DNA of 64,000 nt from positions 122,256-186,255 of the forward strand of contig NZ_PJAU01000048.1 of NCBI RefSeq assembly GCF_002836255.1. Reading direction: 5' to 3'. This DNA comes from Colwellia sp. 75C3 (GTDB lineage Bacteria; Pseudomonadota; Gammaproteobacteria; Enterobacterales; Alteromonadaceae). Shown piece by piece: positions 55,012-64,000 of the stretch. Numbering within the stretch: position 1 is the stretch's first letter; each line of letters begins with the position of its first letter. A program made the position numbers and the translations under genes. The notes under the pieces are model-generated. The model had not been told where the DNA came from, ran no database searches, and saw nothing but the letters and a program-made list of their open reading frames with translations.

Positions 55012-57588
55012 ATGCGATTAGATCGTTTTACCCAGTCATTTCAAGAATCAATTGCCGATGCGCAATCACTTGCCCTTGGCAAAGATCATCAGTTTATCGA
55101 ACCCGTTCATTTGATGATGGCGTTACTGAATCAGAACGGAAATTCCGTTATTGCGTTATTGAAAAGTGCCGGTGTTGATGTGCGCTCTTTGCGTCAGAAA
55201 CTTGAAGAAGCGTTAAGTTCACTCGCCCAAGTTCAAGATAGCGCTGGCGATGTGCAATTATCAGCAGCCTCAGGTCGAATTTTAAACCTTTGCGATAAAC
55301 ATGCGCAAAAAATGTCAGATAAATTCATATCATCAGAAATGTTTTTACTCGCTGCTATCGATGATAAAGGCTCTTTAGGACAAATGCTTGCTGAATTGGG
55401 CGCAAATCAACAACGGATCAAGTCGGCAATCGATCATATTCGTGGTGGTCAAAATGTTGAAGAGCAAAATGCTGAAGATGTTCGCCAAGCGTTAAATAAA
55501 TATACTGTTGATTTAACCGCACTTGCTGAGCAGGGTAAACTCGACCCGGTAATCGGCCGAGATGATGAAATCCGCCGCACGTTACAAGTATTACAACGAC
55601 GTACTAAAAACAATCCTGTGCTAATAGGGCAACCTGGTGTCGGTAAAACTGCCATTGTTGAAGGTTTAGCTCAGCGTATCGTAAATAATGAAGTACCTGA
55701 AGGATTAAAAAACAAACGGGTATTATCACTGGACATGGGTAGTCTCGTTGCAGGCGCAAAATATCGAGGTGAGTTTGAAGAGCGTTTAAAAGCTGTTTTA
55801 AATGAATTGTCTAAAGAAGAAGGGCAAGTCATCCTATTTATTGATGAATTGCACACTATGGTAGGTGCAGGTAAGTCTGATGGTGCTATGGATGCTGGTA
55901 ACATGTTAAAGCCAGCATTAGCGCGGGGGGATTTACATTGCGTGGGTGCCACTACGCTTGATGAATATCGAAAATACATTGAAAAAGATGCTGCACTTGA
56001 GCGACGTTTTCAAAAAGTGCTAGTCGAAGAGCCAAGCGTTGAAGATACCATTGCAATTTTACGTGGTTTAAAAGAGCGTTATGAATTGCATCATTCGGTA
56101 AATATTACCGATCCAGCTATTGTTGCAGCAGCAACATTATCTCATCGCTATATTAGTGATAGACAATTACCGGATAAAGCGATTGATCTTATCGATGAAG
56201 CGGCCTCAAGTATTCGTTTGCAAATGGATTCTAAACCAGAAGATCTCGATAGACTCGAACGTCGCTTAATTCAATTAAAGCTTGAGCAAAGGGCGTTAGA
56301 AAAAGATGAAGATGAGGCTACTATCAAGCGGTTAGCAATAATATCTCAACAAATTTCAGTAAAGCAGAAACGATATGATGAGTTAGATGAAGTTTGGACT
56401 ACGGAAAAAGCAGCGCTTTATGGTGCACACACAATAAAAGAAGAACTTGAACAAGCGCGAATTGAGCTTGAAGCGGCAAGAAGGACAGGCGATTTAAATC
56501 GCATGTCCGAACTACAGTACGGACGATTACCTGAATTAGAGAAACAATTAGACTTAGCTAGCCAAGCTGAAATGCAAGAAATGACTTTATTAGCGAATAA
56601 AGTTACCGAAGTTGAAATCGCTGATGTTCTCAGTCGCGCTACCGGTATTCCTGTTGCAAAAATGTTGGAGCAAGAGCGTGATAAATTATTGCATATGGAA
56701 GATCACCTACACCTAAATGTAATTGGTCAACATGAGGCGGTAACGTCAGTGTCTAACGCTATTAGACGATCTCGTGCAGGTTTAAGTGATCCAAATCAAC
56801 CCATAGGATCTTTTTTGTTCTTAGGGCCTACGGGCGTAGGTAAAACAGAATTAACTAAGGCGCTAGCAGAGTTTTTATTTGATTCACAAGATGCATTAAT
56901 TCGTGTGGATATGTCTGAGTTTATGGAAAAACATTCCGTTGCACGGTTAGTCGGCGCACCTCCAGGTTATGTTGGCTACGAAGAGGGCGGTTATTTAACA
57001 GAAGCAGTACGTAGAAAACCTTACTCAGTAATATTGCTCGATGAAATAGAAAAAGCTCATCCCGATGTGTTTAATATTTTGCTACAAGTACTTGATGATG
57101 GAAGGTTAACTGATGGCCAAGGCCGCACAGTAGATTTTAAAAATACTGTAATTATTATGACTTCAAATATTGGCTCTGAGATTATTCAAGAATTTTCTGG
57201 CGATAGTCAGTATCAAGAAATGAAAGCGCAAGTAATGAACATATTAGGTCAACACTTTAAACCAGAGTTTATTAACCGAGTTGATGAGTCTGTGGTTTTC
57301 CATCCACTTGCTGCCGAACAAATTAAGCAAATTGCAAAAATACAAATTCAAGCCTTGGCGGATAGATTAGCAGAGCAAGAGCTAAATTTAGTACTAAATG
57401 AAGAGGCTCTATCGTTAATTTCTACTGTCGGCTTTGATCCGATATTTGGTGCAAGACCGTTAAAGCGGGCGATTCAGCAAGGTGTTGAAAATCCACTAGC
57501 ACAAAAGATACTGGGCAATGAATTTGCTAAGGGCAATACAATTGAAGTGAGTGTTCTGGAAGGGCAGTTAGCCTTCACATCTAAATAA
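55012..57588 (+). CDS. clpB: ATP-dependent disaggregase ClpB
   Basis: 858 residues, as E. coli (857). N-domain ([20 protein letters not shown]), NBD1 Walker [11 protein letters not shown], coiled-coil M-domain (about 405-525), NBD2 [23 protein letters not shown]. Hexameric; rescues aggregated proteins with DnaK. Confidence 0.98.
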   Translation: MRLDRFTQSFQESIADAQSLALGKDHQFIEPVHLMMALLNQNGNSVIALLKSAGVDVRSLRQKLEEALSSLAQVQDSAGDVQLSAASGRILNLCDKHAQKMSDKFISSEMFLLAAIDDKGSLGQMLAELGANQQRIKSAIDHIRGGQNVEEQNAEDVRQALNKYTVDLTALAEQGKLDPVIGRDDEIRRTLQVLQRRTKNNPVLIGQPGVGKTAIVEGLAQRIVNNEVPEGLKNKRVLSLDMGSLVAGAKYRGEFEERLKAVLNELSKEEGQVILFIDELHTMVGAGKSDGAMDAGNMLKPALARGDLHCVGATTLDEYRKYIEKDAALERRFQKVLVEEPSVEDTIAILRGLKERYELHHSVNITDPAIVAAATLSHRYISDRQLPDKAIDLIDEAASSIRLQMDSKPEDLDRLERRLIQLKLEQRALEKDEDEATIKRLAIISQQISVKQKRYDELDEVWTTEKAALYGAHTIKEELEQARIELEAARRTGDLNRMSELQYGRLPELEKQLDLASQAEMQEMTLLANKVTEVEIADVLSRATGIPVAKMLEQERDKLLHMEDHLHLNVIGQHEAVTSVSNAIRRSRAGLSDPNQPIGSFLFLGPTGVGKTELTKALAEFLFDSQDALIRVDMSEFMEKHSVARLVGAPPGYVGYEEGGYLTEAVRRKPYSVILLDEIEKAHPDVFNILLQVLDDGRLTDGQGRTVDFKNTVIIMTSNIGSEIIQEFSGDSQYQEMKAQVMNILGQHFKPEFINRVDESVVFHPLAAEQIKQIAKIQIQALADRLAEQELNLVLNEEALSLISTVGFDPIFGARPLKRAIQQGVENPLAQKILGNEFAKGNTIEVSVLEGQLAFTSK

Positions 57589-57642
57589 CATTAAGGATAA
57601 TTTGGAGAATAAGGCAAGTAATTATATTACATAGCTTTAATA

Positions 57643-57710
57643 CTTAATTCTACTACTGCAATAAGTAGTAGAATTAAGCATATTTAATTCTACTACTACT
57701 TATTGCAGTA
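57643..57710. repeat. Three-armed inverted repeat that duplicates the DUF4124 gene end
   Basis: CTTAATTCTACTACT (57643-57657) pairs perfectly with AGTAGTAGAATTAAG (57664-57678), and the region 57654-57677 is also an inverted copy of 57684-57710, the last codons (Tyr-Cys-Asn-Lys-stop) of the DUF4124 gene. Two mutually exclusive hairpins are possible. Probably serves as terminator for both clpB and the DUF4124 gene. Confidence 0.7.
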
Positions 57711-58181
57711 AAGGCCTTCGTGTTTTTTACTTAATGCTAGCTTGTCTGCTTTTTCAGCCGGGGTTAATGGACGACTACCTATAGTGCCATCATCCTTCTC
57801 TTCATTAACATGTATCTCATCTAACGAGTTTAACATTTTAATATTTAGTCGAGCGGCTTTACAGTTTTTTTCATAAGTTGCTTTATTTTTAGCGGTAGTA
57901 TCATCCATCTGTTTTTCTTGATCTTCAACTTTTTTATCCGCGCTATCTTGATCCGCAATCATTTTCCGTTCTGCTTTAGATAATGCTTTATAAGATGAGA
58001 TAGTACTAAATTCTTTATAGTCATCACTTTTTGGAAGATTTTGGCTAAAATGCACAACGTTATTTTTATCAACCCAACGATAAATGGCAATTTCTTTTGC
58101 ATTTACACAGTTAACGATTGATGAGGTGAGTAGCGCCCCTGTTAACAGGGCGGCTGTGAAAGATAATTTTTTTATGCTCAT
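57696..58181 (-). CDS. DUF4124 domain protein
   Basis: 161 residues with a signal peptide (about 1-29). The DUF4124 motif IYRWVDKNNVVHFSQNLP lies at about 33-50. The C-terminal half is charged, coiled-coil-like, with two Cys (KNCKAARLNI, LYCNK) likely to form a disulfide in the periplasm. Function of DUF4124 is unknown. Confidence 0.88.
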   Translation of the reverse strand: MSIKKLSFTAALLTGALLTSSIVNCVNAKEIAIYRWVDKNNVVHFSQNLPKSDDYKEFSTISSYKALSKAERKMIADQDSADKKVEDQEKQMDDTTAKNKATYEKNCKAARLNIKMLNSLDEIHVNEEKDDGTIGSRPLTPAEKADKLALSKKHEGLYCNK

Positions 58182-58354
58182 AGAAAACCTTATTGATAAC
58201 TTATTGATAACTTATAGGTAATAGTACAACGAATATCATTGCTAATATACCGAGTCCTGTAGACATAAGTAAGTATAGCTTTATTTTTAAGCCCATAAGC
58301 TAGCAAATTATTAATCTAATAACAAATGCTTAATATAACTAGCTTATTACAGTG

Positions 58355-58376
58355 AAGTGTCGGATTTTTTTACACT
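58355..58376 (+). promoter_or_regulatory. Inverted-repeat operator upstream of PEP-CTERM-like gene 2
   Basis: AAGTGT (58355-58360), 11-base spacer beginning CGG, ACACT (58372-58376). It matches the site at 50598-50624 in arms, spacer length and CGG. It sits 81 bases before the -24/-12 promoter. The rest of the 58182-58580 interval shows no gene. Confidence 0.6.
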
Positions 58377-58456
58377 CAAGGCGAATGGTGTTAAATAATG
58401 GTAACCTTGATGTTACTCTTGTGGTATCCAATTGTAATATATGATTAATATTATTT

Positions 58457-58472
58457 GGGCGCGATTATTGCT
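58457..58472 (+). promoter_or_regulatory. Sigma-54 promoter of PEP-CTERM-like gene 2
   Basis: GGGCGCG-ATTA-TTGCT compared with TGGCACG-N4-TTGCA; GG and GC are 12 bases apart. Expected start near 58482, leaving a leader of about 100 bases. Confidence 0.65.
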
Positions 58473-58580
58473 TTATCTTAATTAATGTCGGTATTGGTTT
58501 AATGTGCATTTATATGCTTTTAAGCTTACCGCTATTAATACTATAAAAATAAAATAGCCATATTATAATTAGGAAGTAAC

Positions 58581-59114
58581 ATGTTAAATAAATTAGTTTT
58601 ACGCGCTTTATTGTCGTTATCTTTAGCCTTTAGTTTTGCCGGTGCTGCGAATGCAACATTAATAAGCCAAGATATTCTTTTTGATTCTGCGCTTGATACA
58701 GTTGATGAGTATCAAGTTATAGGTAATATCACTATTAGCTTAGATACAATGGATGAGAATGGATATGTAGAAGCGGGTTGGGAATCATTCACTTTTTACG
58801 GTTTTGAAGCTGATAAGGATTTTGATTTGTTCTTTGCTGTAGTTGACATTACTAATATTACAGCAGGCATTGAATCACTTGATTTTGATGTTACTTTATT
58901 TACTGACCTTAGTTTTGGTGGTTATATTGATGCTTATGCTTTCGACCCTGTACTTGATAATATTACATATTCTTTCTTCAATAATGCTAATGCAGATTTA
59001 TATGATGCAGGTACTTTAGCATTTGGGGCTGCAACAGTTGTTCCTACTCCTGCTACATTAATATTGTTTTTGACTGCTGTTGCTGGTTTAGCATCACGTC
59101 GTAAAAATAGCTAA
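58581..59114 (+). CDS. PEP-CTERM-like exported protein (VPTPA type)
   Basis: 177 residues. Signal peptide about 1-26 (LSLSLAFSFAGAANA). The mature part is acidic, aromatic and free of Cys, with no family recognised. The tail VPTPATLILFLTAVAGLASRR followed by KNS is a VPTP variant of the PEP-CTERM exosortase signal common in Alteromonadales. AGGAAGT precedes ATG 58581. Operator and sigma-54 promoter upstream match those of gene 50776 in kind. Confidence 0.85.
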   Translation: MLNKLVLRALLSLSLAFSFAGAANATLISQDILFDSALDTVDEYQVIGNITISLDTMDENGYVEAGWESFTFYGFEADKDFDLFFAVVDITNITAGIESLDFDVTLFTDLSFGGYIDAYAFDPVLDNITYSFFNNANADLYDAGTLAFGAATVVPTPATLILFLTAVAGLASRRKNS

Positions 59115-59175
59115 TTTTAAACCCCTATTATTAATTAACTTCACCTATTAATTAGGTGAGTTATTAAAATAATAC

Positions 59176-59207
59176 AAAAAGGCTTTACTTAGGTAAGGCC
59201 TTTTTTA
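59176..59207 (+). terminator. Terminator of PEP-CTERM-like gene 2
   Basis: AAAAAGGC..TTAC / GTAA.GGCCTTTTTT hairpin with TTAG loop. Confidence 0.85.
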
Positions 59208-59652
59208 TGCCTGTCATTTAGTCTTTATAAACAATAATGTTTAGAGCCTCGACTTACCCTTTGCTTATCGTGTCTTTATATATTTTATTGTAATGCTACG
59301 GAGTTTCAAACTAGCGTTAAGCACACTAAAGACGTCAGTATCATTTTATGTTAGTTGTATTACCTTAAATTTACCGCTGTCGTTAAGCGAGTTAGTCGCT
59401 TAACAATCATTATTATCGAAGGTGAGACTACTTAGCTATGTTGTGACAACTTGCTGTCACTTAGTACAGATTACTTCATATTAATATTCGCGTTGTTCAC
59501 GCAGAGCTGCGGCTGCGTATAGTGAGGTTTCTGTATGCGCTAGTGGTAACGTAATAGAGAGTAGAAAGTATTATTGAGAAGGTTTACTTAAGCAAATTAA
59601 TTGAGCTGTTGTAATAGTGAATATAGCCGAGAGGATAATGTAATAGGCTTTA
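59208..59652. other. Gene-free interval
   Basis: About 445 bases without a supported gene. A hairpin GTTAAGCGA / TCGCTTAAC lies at 59382-59404 without a T-run. Nothing else is recognised. Confidence 0.4.
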
Positions 59653-59914
59653 TACCAATTTGATTAAATTTCTTCCCTACTCAGAGCTACATTGATGAGC
59701 TTAGAACAAACAAAAATTATTAAACATAGTCATTCTATATTTAGTTACTTTTGTGACGTTATCAGTTTATCAATGAGCTCCCAAGGGCGAGTTTAAAAGG
59801 CTTATATGCAGCGTTATTGATTTCGAGAAGGGAATAACCATTCTCATCAATCAATGCCTTGCCTTTAAGCCTTTTAATTCTCGCTGAGTGGGAAAGAACT
59901 TAATCAACTTGGTA
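59653..59914. repeat. 262-base palindromic intergenic element, copy 2
   Basis: Ends are inverted repeats: TACCAATTTGATTAAATTTC on the left against TACCAAGTTGATTAAGTTC from the right, extending with small gaps to ACTCAG. An inner arm TTTAAAAGGCTTA pairs with TAAGCCTTTTAA. Core CCATTCTC at 59838-59845 is at the same offset (within one base) as in copy 1 at 35048. Confidence 0.65.
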
Positions 59915-59957
59915 TTACTACAAAAGTTAACGTTGAATCGTGTTTATAAATAACAAT

Positions 59958-59992
59958 AAAAAACCCTCTTAAATTATCTCTAAGAGGGTTTT
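59958..59992. terminator. Terminator of the S8 protease gene (works on both strands)
   Basis: AAAACCCTCTTA / TAAGAGGGTTTT, loop of 9 bases; flanked by A-run and T-run. Confidence 0.9.
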
Positions 59993-60050
59993 GTTTATAT
60001 TACGGAGTAAGTCACTAAATTAGCGAGTTAGCCTTTAATATTGTGTTCAA

Positions 60051-63000
60051 CTAGTTATTTAACTCAAGTACTGTAGTACCTTCAGCTTCACCATCGGCGT
60101 TGAAGTAAGTTACTGCACCCATATAAGTAGTGCCAGTAGGTAAACCTCTTGTCAAAATAGTGGTGTAGTTAAAGCGACCTGTAATTGCTCTACGGCTTGA
60201 AATAACACGAGTAGTGCTTTCAGCTTGGTCAGCAACCCAACCAACCATAGTGTAATCAGTTGCAGGAGCATCACCAGTTGAATAACCATGAATCATAGTT
60301 ACATAAACATCACCAACGCTACTATCAGCAGCAGGCTCTGGATTTACTAAGATAACATTTTCATTTGAACCGTCGCTAGTTGATTTATCAACTTGAGTAC
60401 AGCTCCATTTAACACAGTGGTAAACGTAAAGATCAAGGTCTGAGCCATCTTCTGCTACAAGTGAATCCGCTAAGCTAAAGCGTGCAACTTGAGTACCCGC
60501 TGGAATATGGAACAAGTGGTAGTTTGTACCAGCACCTAAAAATTCAAATGTTTGTGCAGGATCAGATTCTACCGTACCAGCAGTACCAAATGGTGCTACT
60601 AAACCAGCATGCTCAATACTTGTAGTACCAGAGTAAAGCATCTTAACAGGGAAGCGGTAACGACCACGTTTAAGATCACCAGATATTAATTCAGGTACTT
60701 CAATTTTAACAGTTGGTACCGCTTTAATTGCAAGTGGTAAACGTACTGAGTGACCAGCGTTATCTGTCCACGTGATAGCACCAAACTTCCATGCTTCAAT
60801 TTCAGTTGTATCAGTTTTGCTAAACGTTAATGCAAAGCTAGCTTTGCCGCCTTCAGCTGCTACATCTAATGTTGAGTTAGGCGTTTCAGTACCTTCAGAA
60901 TCGAAAGTTTGAACACTCACTTCAAAACCTGCTGGAGCTTCAATTGTTGCAGTATAAGAAGAACCTATTGGCGTTGCATTAGAAACTGTTCTAAATATTG
61001 TTTCAGGTGCTAATAACTCAGCGATTGCAATTGAAGGTAAGTTTAATTGACTCGCATCAGTACTGAAACCGTCAGTTGCTAACTCAGCACAAGTAGTATC
61101 GTAACCAGAAACAAATGCTTCTTTATCTTGGCCACAAAGGAATGCTAAGTAATCAGCAAGATTAGTATCAAATAATAGACCTGGATCTAACGCTGAAACT
61201 GGAGCTACATGACCAGAACCAAAATCATATGGGTCAGCTTGCGTAGTACCATCTTCTTTAGTTAAATCTTGACGAGCAGTTGTCATCATTGCAGATTTAA
61301 TTTGTGCAGGAGTCCAAGAGCTATTTGACTCTTTAAACAGTGCTGCTAAACCAGCGATGTGAGGGCTAGACATTGAAGTACCTTGTAGGTATTTAAATGT
61401 TTCACCTTGTGTACCGAACATAGGAGCTGAAGTTGTTGCCGCTAATATTTTAACACCTGGAGCAGTGATATCAGGCTTGATAATGTCGTAAGTATTTAAG
61501 TTAGGACCACGTGAAGAGAATGAAGCGATCGTATTGCCTACTTCAATAGCTTCACCTGAAGCTGCGTTATCAGTGAAGATAACTGAAGTACTTTCAGCAA
61601 GTATACTCGCTGTAAGTGCTTGACCATCTTCAAATGATATCATTGAACCAGGAGTAACTACGGCAGGATCAGTTCCGCCCATAGAGAAAGCAGAAGTGCC
61701 TTCTGTGGTATAAACAATTACACCAATAGCTCCAGCATTTTGTGCATTCATGAATTTTTCAGTAAAAGCACATGCACCACGAGCGATTAAAGCAACTTTA
61801 CCTGCTAAATCTGGACCATTAGTTAGAGGCGTTGTATCACAAGCTACAACTGGTTCAGCTAGAACTAATTCACCAGCAAGGTTAGCAGCTGCTGGAGCAA
61901 AGCCTGCAGGAACAGACATTAGTGAAGAACCAGCAAGAGCGCCAGTTGTAATATCAAGTGCTTTGCCGATGATTGTTGAAGTACCATTATAAGTCGATGC
62001 AGCTACACTTGTTACCCATGGAGCAGGAGTACCAACCGTTTCTTTATCTGGACCACTATTACCTGCAGATACTGCAACAAATACACCAGCAGCAGCAGCA
62101 TTTAACATTGCAGCTGTTGATGGAATAGTTAAGTCAGTTTTACTACCACCAATTGAGTAGTTGATAACATCAACACCATCAGTTACTGCAGCATCAATTG
62201 CTGCCATAGTATCGCCATAGAAACAACCTGCTTCTTTAGCGCCTTCAGGAGTTTCATAATCGCTGTTCCAACAAGCTTTGTATGCAGCAATACGGGCACG
62301 AGGTGCAATACCAGAAACAGTTCCAGCAGATGCGCCAGAAAGTACAGCGGCAACACCCTCGTTACCACCCGCAGTACTTGCTGTATGACTACCATGACCA
62401 TCCGCATCACGTGGAGAATCAAATTCACCTAAAGCGTATTGAATTTCATGTTGTGAGCTAAAACTATCACCAAAATAGCGAGCGCCAATTAATTTGTTAT
62501 TACAAGTAAATTCTGCATCAGTACCTGTATCACAAGCGCCTTGCCAACCAAGATCGGCAGCAGGAGAATACGAGCCATCATCAGAAAAACTTGGGTTTTC
62601 AGGCCAGATACCAGTATCAATAATACCTATGATAACGCCTTCACCTTTAACGTTCATAGTGTGCTGACCACCAGGACCGGTTAAACCAAGGAATTCAGGG
62701 GTATTAGAAGTGTTAATAATCTCTAATCTATCTTCCCATACGCCAATAACGTCAGGGTGAGCTTCTAGTTGCTGTTTTTGCTTAGCATTCAGTTTAGCGG
62801 TGAAACCGTTGTAGGTATGTTTGAAAGAGTGCAGTATTTCAATTGAATCAATAGAGCCAGCAACTTGTTGCTGTTTGTTTTCCATTGCTCGAGTGTATGC
62901 CTTCATTGCAGGCGTATAAGCGTTGTAACGATTACCAGTATTAGCGACCAATTGATTACTAGGTAGCAGCTCACCAATATTTTGAGCTTGGGTAATTGCA

Positions 63001-63179
63001 GTATTTCCCTTTAACTGAACAATAAAGTTAGTTGTTTGTTTAGTAGTGTTTACTTCATTACCTACTGATTTGAATTTACTGATATCACCAGTAACTTCGT
63101 TAGCAACAGCAGCGTTAGACGCAACAGCTGTAAATGCTAATGTAATCAGACTCCCAATTATGGATTTCTTGAAATGCAT
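60051..63179 (-). CDS. Secreted subtilisin-like S8 protease with PA domain
   Basis: 1042 residues. Signal peptide about 1-27, I9-type propeptide about 50-155 (SFKHTYNGFTAKLNAKQKQQ), catalytic Asp188 in GIIDTGIWPE, His262 in DADGHGSHTAS, Ser602 in GTSMSSPHIAGLAALF. A PA insert lies between His and Ser (ALIARGACAFTEKFMNAQ). After about 700 comes a beta-rich tail with no PEP-CTERM signal. Similar to plant-type and Shewanella/Colwellia S8A proteases. Degrades extracellular protein. Confidence 0.95.
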   Translation of the reverse strand: MHFKKSIIGSLITLAFTAVASNAAVANEVTGDISKFKSVGNEVNTTKQTTNFIVQLKGNTAITQAQNIGELLPSNQLVANTGNRYNAYTPAMKAYTRAMENKQQQVAGSIDSIEILHSFKHTYNGFTAKLNAKQKQQLEAHPDVIGVWEDRLEIINTSNTPEFLGLTGPGGQHTMNVKGEGVIIGIIDTGIWPENPSFSDDGSYSPAADLGWQGACDTGTDAEFTCNNKLIGARYFGDSFSSQHEIQYALGEFDSPRDADGHGSHTASTAGGNEGVAAVLSGASAGTVSGIAPRARIAAYKACWNSDYETPEGAKEAGCFYGDTMAAIDAAVTDGVDVINYSIGGSKTDLTIPSTAAMLNAAAAGVFVAVSAGNSGPDKETVGTPAPWVTSVAASTYNGTSTIIGKALDITTGALAGSSLMSVPAGFAPAAANLAGELVLAEPVVACDTTPLTNGPDLAGKVALIARGACAFTEKFMNAQNAGAIGVIVYTTEGTSAFSMGGTDPAVVTPGSMISFEDGQALTASILAESTSVIFTDNAASGEAIEVGNTIASFSSRGPNLNTYDIIKPDITAPGVKILAATTSAPMFGTQGETFKYLQGTSMSSPHIAGLAALFKESNSSWTPAQIKSAMMTTARQDLTKEDGTTQADPYDFGSGHVAPVSALDPGLLFDTNLADYLAFLCGQDKEAFVSGYDTTCAELATDGFSTDASQLNLPSIAIAELLAPETIFRTVSNATPIGSSYTATIEAPAGFEVSVQTFDSEGTETPNSTLDVAAEGGKASFALTFSKTDTTEIEAWKFGAITWTDNAGHSVRLPLAIKAVPTVKIEVPELISGDLKRGRYRFPVKMLYSGTTSIEHAGLVAPFGTAGTVESDPAQTFEFLGAGTNYHLFHIPAGTQVARFSLADSLVAEDGSDLDLYVYHCVKWSCTQVDKSTSDGSNENVILVNPEPAADSSVGDVYVTMIHGYSTGDAPATDYTMVGWVADQAESTTRVISSRRAITGRFNYTTILTRGLPTGTTYMGAVTYFNADGEAEGTTVLELNN

Positions 63180-63378
63180 GTTTATCTCCGATTTATTGTT
63201 ATATCTTCGCTGTGTATATTTATTACACTTTCTTTATCTTCATTAGCAAAAGCTGAATGAAAAATAGCGAGTGATAACTATAAGCAATAATAGTGCCCTT
63301 GTTACATAGATGTTAATTATGTTGCGTTTTCTATGCGTTGTAGACAGATACGTAGTGCTTGGTAGGTTATGGTTGTGT

Positions 63379-63407
63379 TAATTATGTAAAGTTTTTTTAC
63401 ATAATTA
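63379..63407. promoter_or_regulatory. Perfect palindrome upstream of the S8 protease gene
   Basis: TAATTATGTAAA and TTTACATAATTA, 12-base arms with loop GTTTT, 200 bases before the protease start. Either an operator or a structure. The rest of 63180-63750 shows no gene. Confidence 0.4.
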
Positions 63408-63750
63408 TCTGTTATAAGTGCAATAGTAGTCATAATTAACGGGTGTATATTGTATTCATTTTAGGTATCGTATTGTTAATTATAGAATAAAGCTGACTAT
63501 CTATTGTTTGAATAGTTATGCGTCGATGTGTAAAAAAAGCTGACAGATATGCTTTGTTGTCGTTTTGTACATTATGTATGATTTACAATCGAACAAACGA
63601 AAATGTTAAATTAGTGCTTGTGCTAATACTGAAACTCTTTACAATGCGCTCCAGTTCCAAGGGGTTCACGCAAAATGAATCATCAACGAACTGTTTTGAT
63701 ATGTTATCTAGCTGGAATATCAGTAAATGACGTAAGTTAACATGAAGTTT

Positions 63751-63809
63751 TAAAATTTTTATAAATACTTTAAAATAAACGTTGACATCAAAAATCGGAA
63801 GCGTATTAT
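63751..63809 (+). promoter_or_regulatory. rRNA operon promoter with UP element
   Basis: TTGACA (63782-63787), 16-base spacer, TATTAT (63804-63809), preceded by A/T-only UP-like DNA from 63751. Start expected near 63816. Confidence 0.8.
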
Positions 63810-63926
63810 ACGCATCCTGCTTCGGGGCAACAGCAACGAGCAACACTGATTAACCACACGGTTTTCAGTATCGGTGAAGAGCGAATGCGACTCTCATCTA
63901 CGTTTACTTACTCTATGTAATAAACG

Positions 63927-63990
63927 TTTTCTTTAACAATTAGTTATCATGCAATTTGTGTGAGCACTCACATTAATGTTGTTTTACATA
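63927..63990 (+). ncRNA. rRNA operon leader with boxA; 16S gene begins beyond the window
   Basis: TCTTTAACA (boxA core) at 63930-63938 followed by ATCATGCAATTTGTGTGAGC, which closely matches the E. coli rrn leader ATCAGACAATCTGTGTGGGC. This leader carries the antitermination signals. The 16S gene itself is outside the window. Confidence 0.85.
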
Positions 63991-64000
63991 GTTTTCCTTC

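Noticed and set aside
59480..59560. GC-richer patch that looked like part of a tRNA
   Set aside because: It cannot be folded into a cloverleaf; no CCA end and no T-arm consensus.
62183..62428. Open frame in a second minus-strand frame inside the S8 protease
   Set aside because: Leu/Val-rich shadow of the real catalytic domain.

Overview
The window looks like chromosomal DNA from a marine, AT-rich gammaproteobacterium of the Alteromonadales, most like Colwellia or a close relative. This rests on recognised protein families and genome style (secreted M1, M13 and S8 peptidases, PEP-CTERM-like proteins, AGCS symporter, many palindromic intergenic repeats, low GC). No marker gene in the window was compared with a database, so genus level is inference.

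Layout. 1-3027: the end of an outer-membrane beta-barrel gene and acetyl-CoA synthetase (acs). 3028-5120: a probable insertion carrying one AT-rich TIR-TPR protein whose edges resemble integron cassette ends. 5315-8002: a ChrA-type transporter behind a Pho-box-like promoter, then an AGCS symporter. 8156-11168: tandem palindromic repeats, then the tyrosine branch genes aroF-like and tyrA, with two TyrR-like boxes upstream. 11613-16567: a small OMP, a LysR regulator, and an unusual redox cluster (AhpD-like protein, a four-part PNPOx/ferredoxin-reductase/ferredoxin fusion, DUF1348). 16599-24544: M13 peptidase, PaiB plus GNAT divergent from a MocR regulator, a PhoD-like phosphatase and a cytochrome b561. 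24574-38166: PAS chemoreceptor, RND efflux pair, GGDEF-EAL protein, MipA/OmpV-like porin, M1 aminopeptidase. 38191-39502: three small genes (membrane protein, CHMI-like tautomerase, RRM protein). 39570-47018: a two-component sigma-54 activator pair next to an ABC exporter operon that carries a good sigma-54 promoter. 47190-57588: housekeeping (nadE, glnB, bamD, rluD, pgeF, clpB) plus an orphan binding protein, a FimT pseudopilin and a PEP-CTERM-like protein. 57643-63179: a DUF4124 protein, a second PEP-CTERM-like protein and a large S8 protease. 63751-64000: promoter, boxA and leader of an rRNA operon whose 16S gene must begin just past the window.

How things work together. Two unlinked PEP-CTERM-like genes (50776 and 58581) each carry the same inverted-repeat operator (AGTGT, 11-base spacer starting CGG, ACACT) followed by a -24/-12 promoter, so they look like members of one sigma-54 regulon. 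The ABC exporter operon has its own sigma-54 promoter and a candidate enhancer site, and the adjacent NtrC-like/NtrY-like pair is the natural regulator. Two 262-base intergenic elements (35048 and 59653) share length and core while their arms differ yet stay self-complementary, which points to a selected structure.
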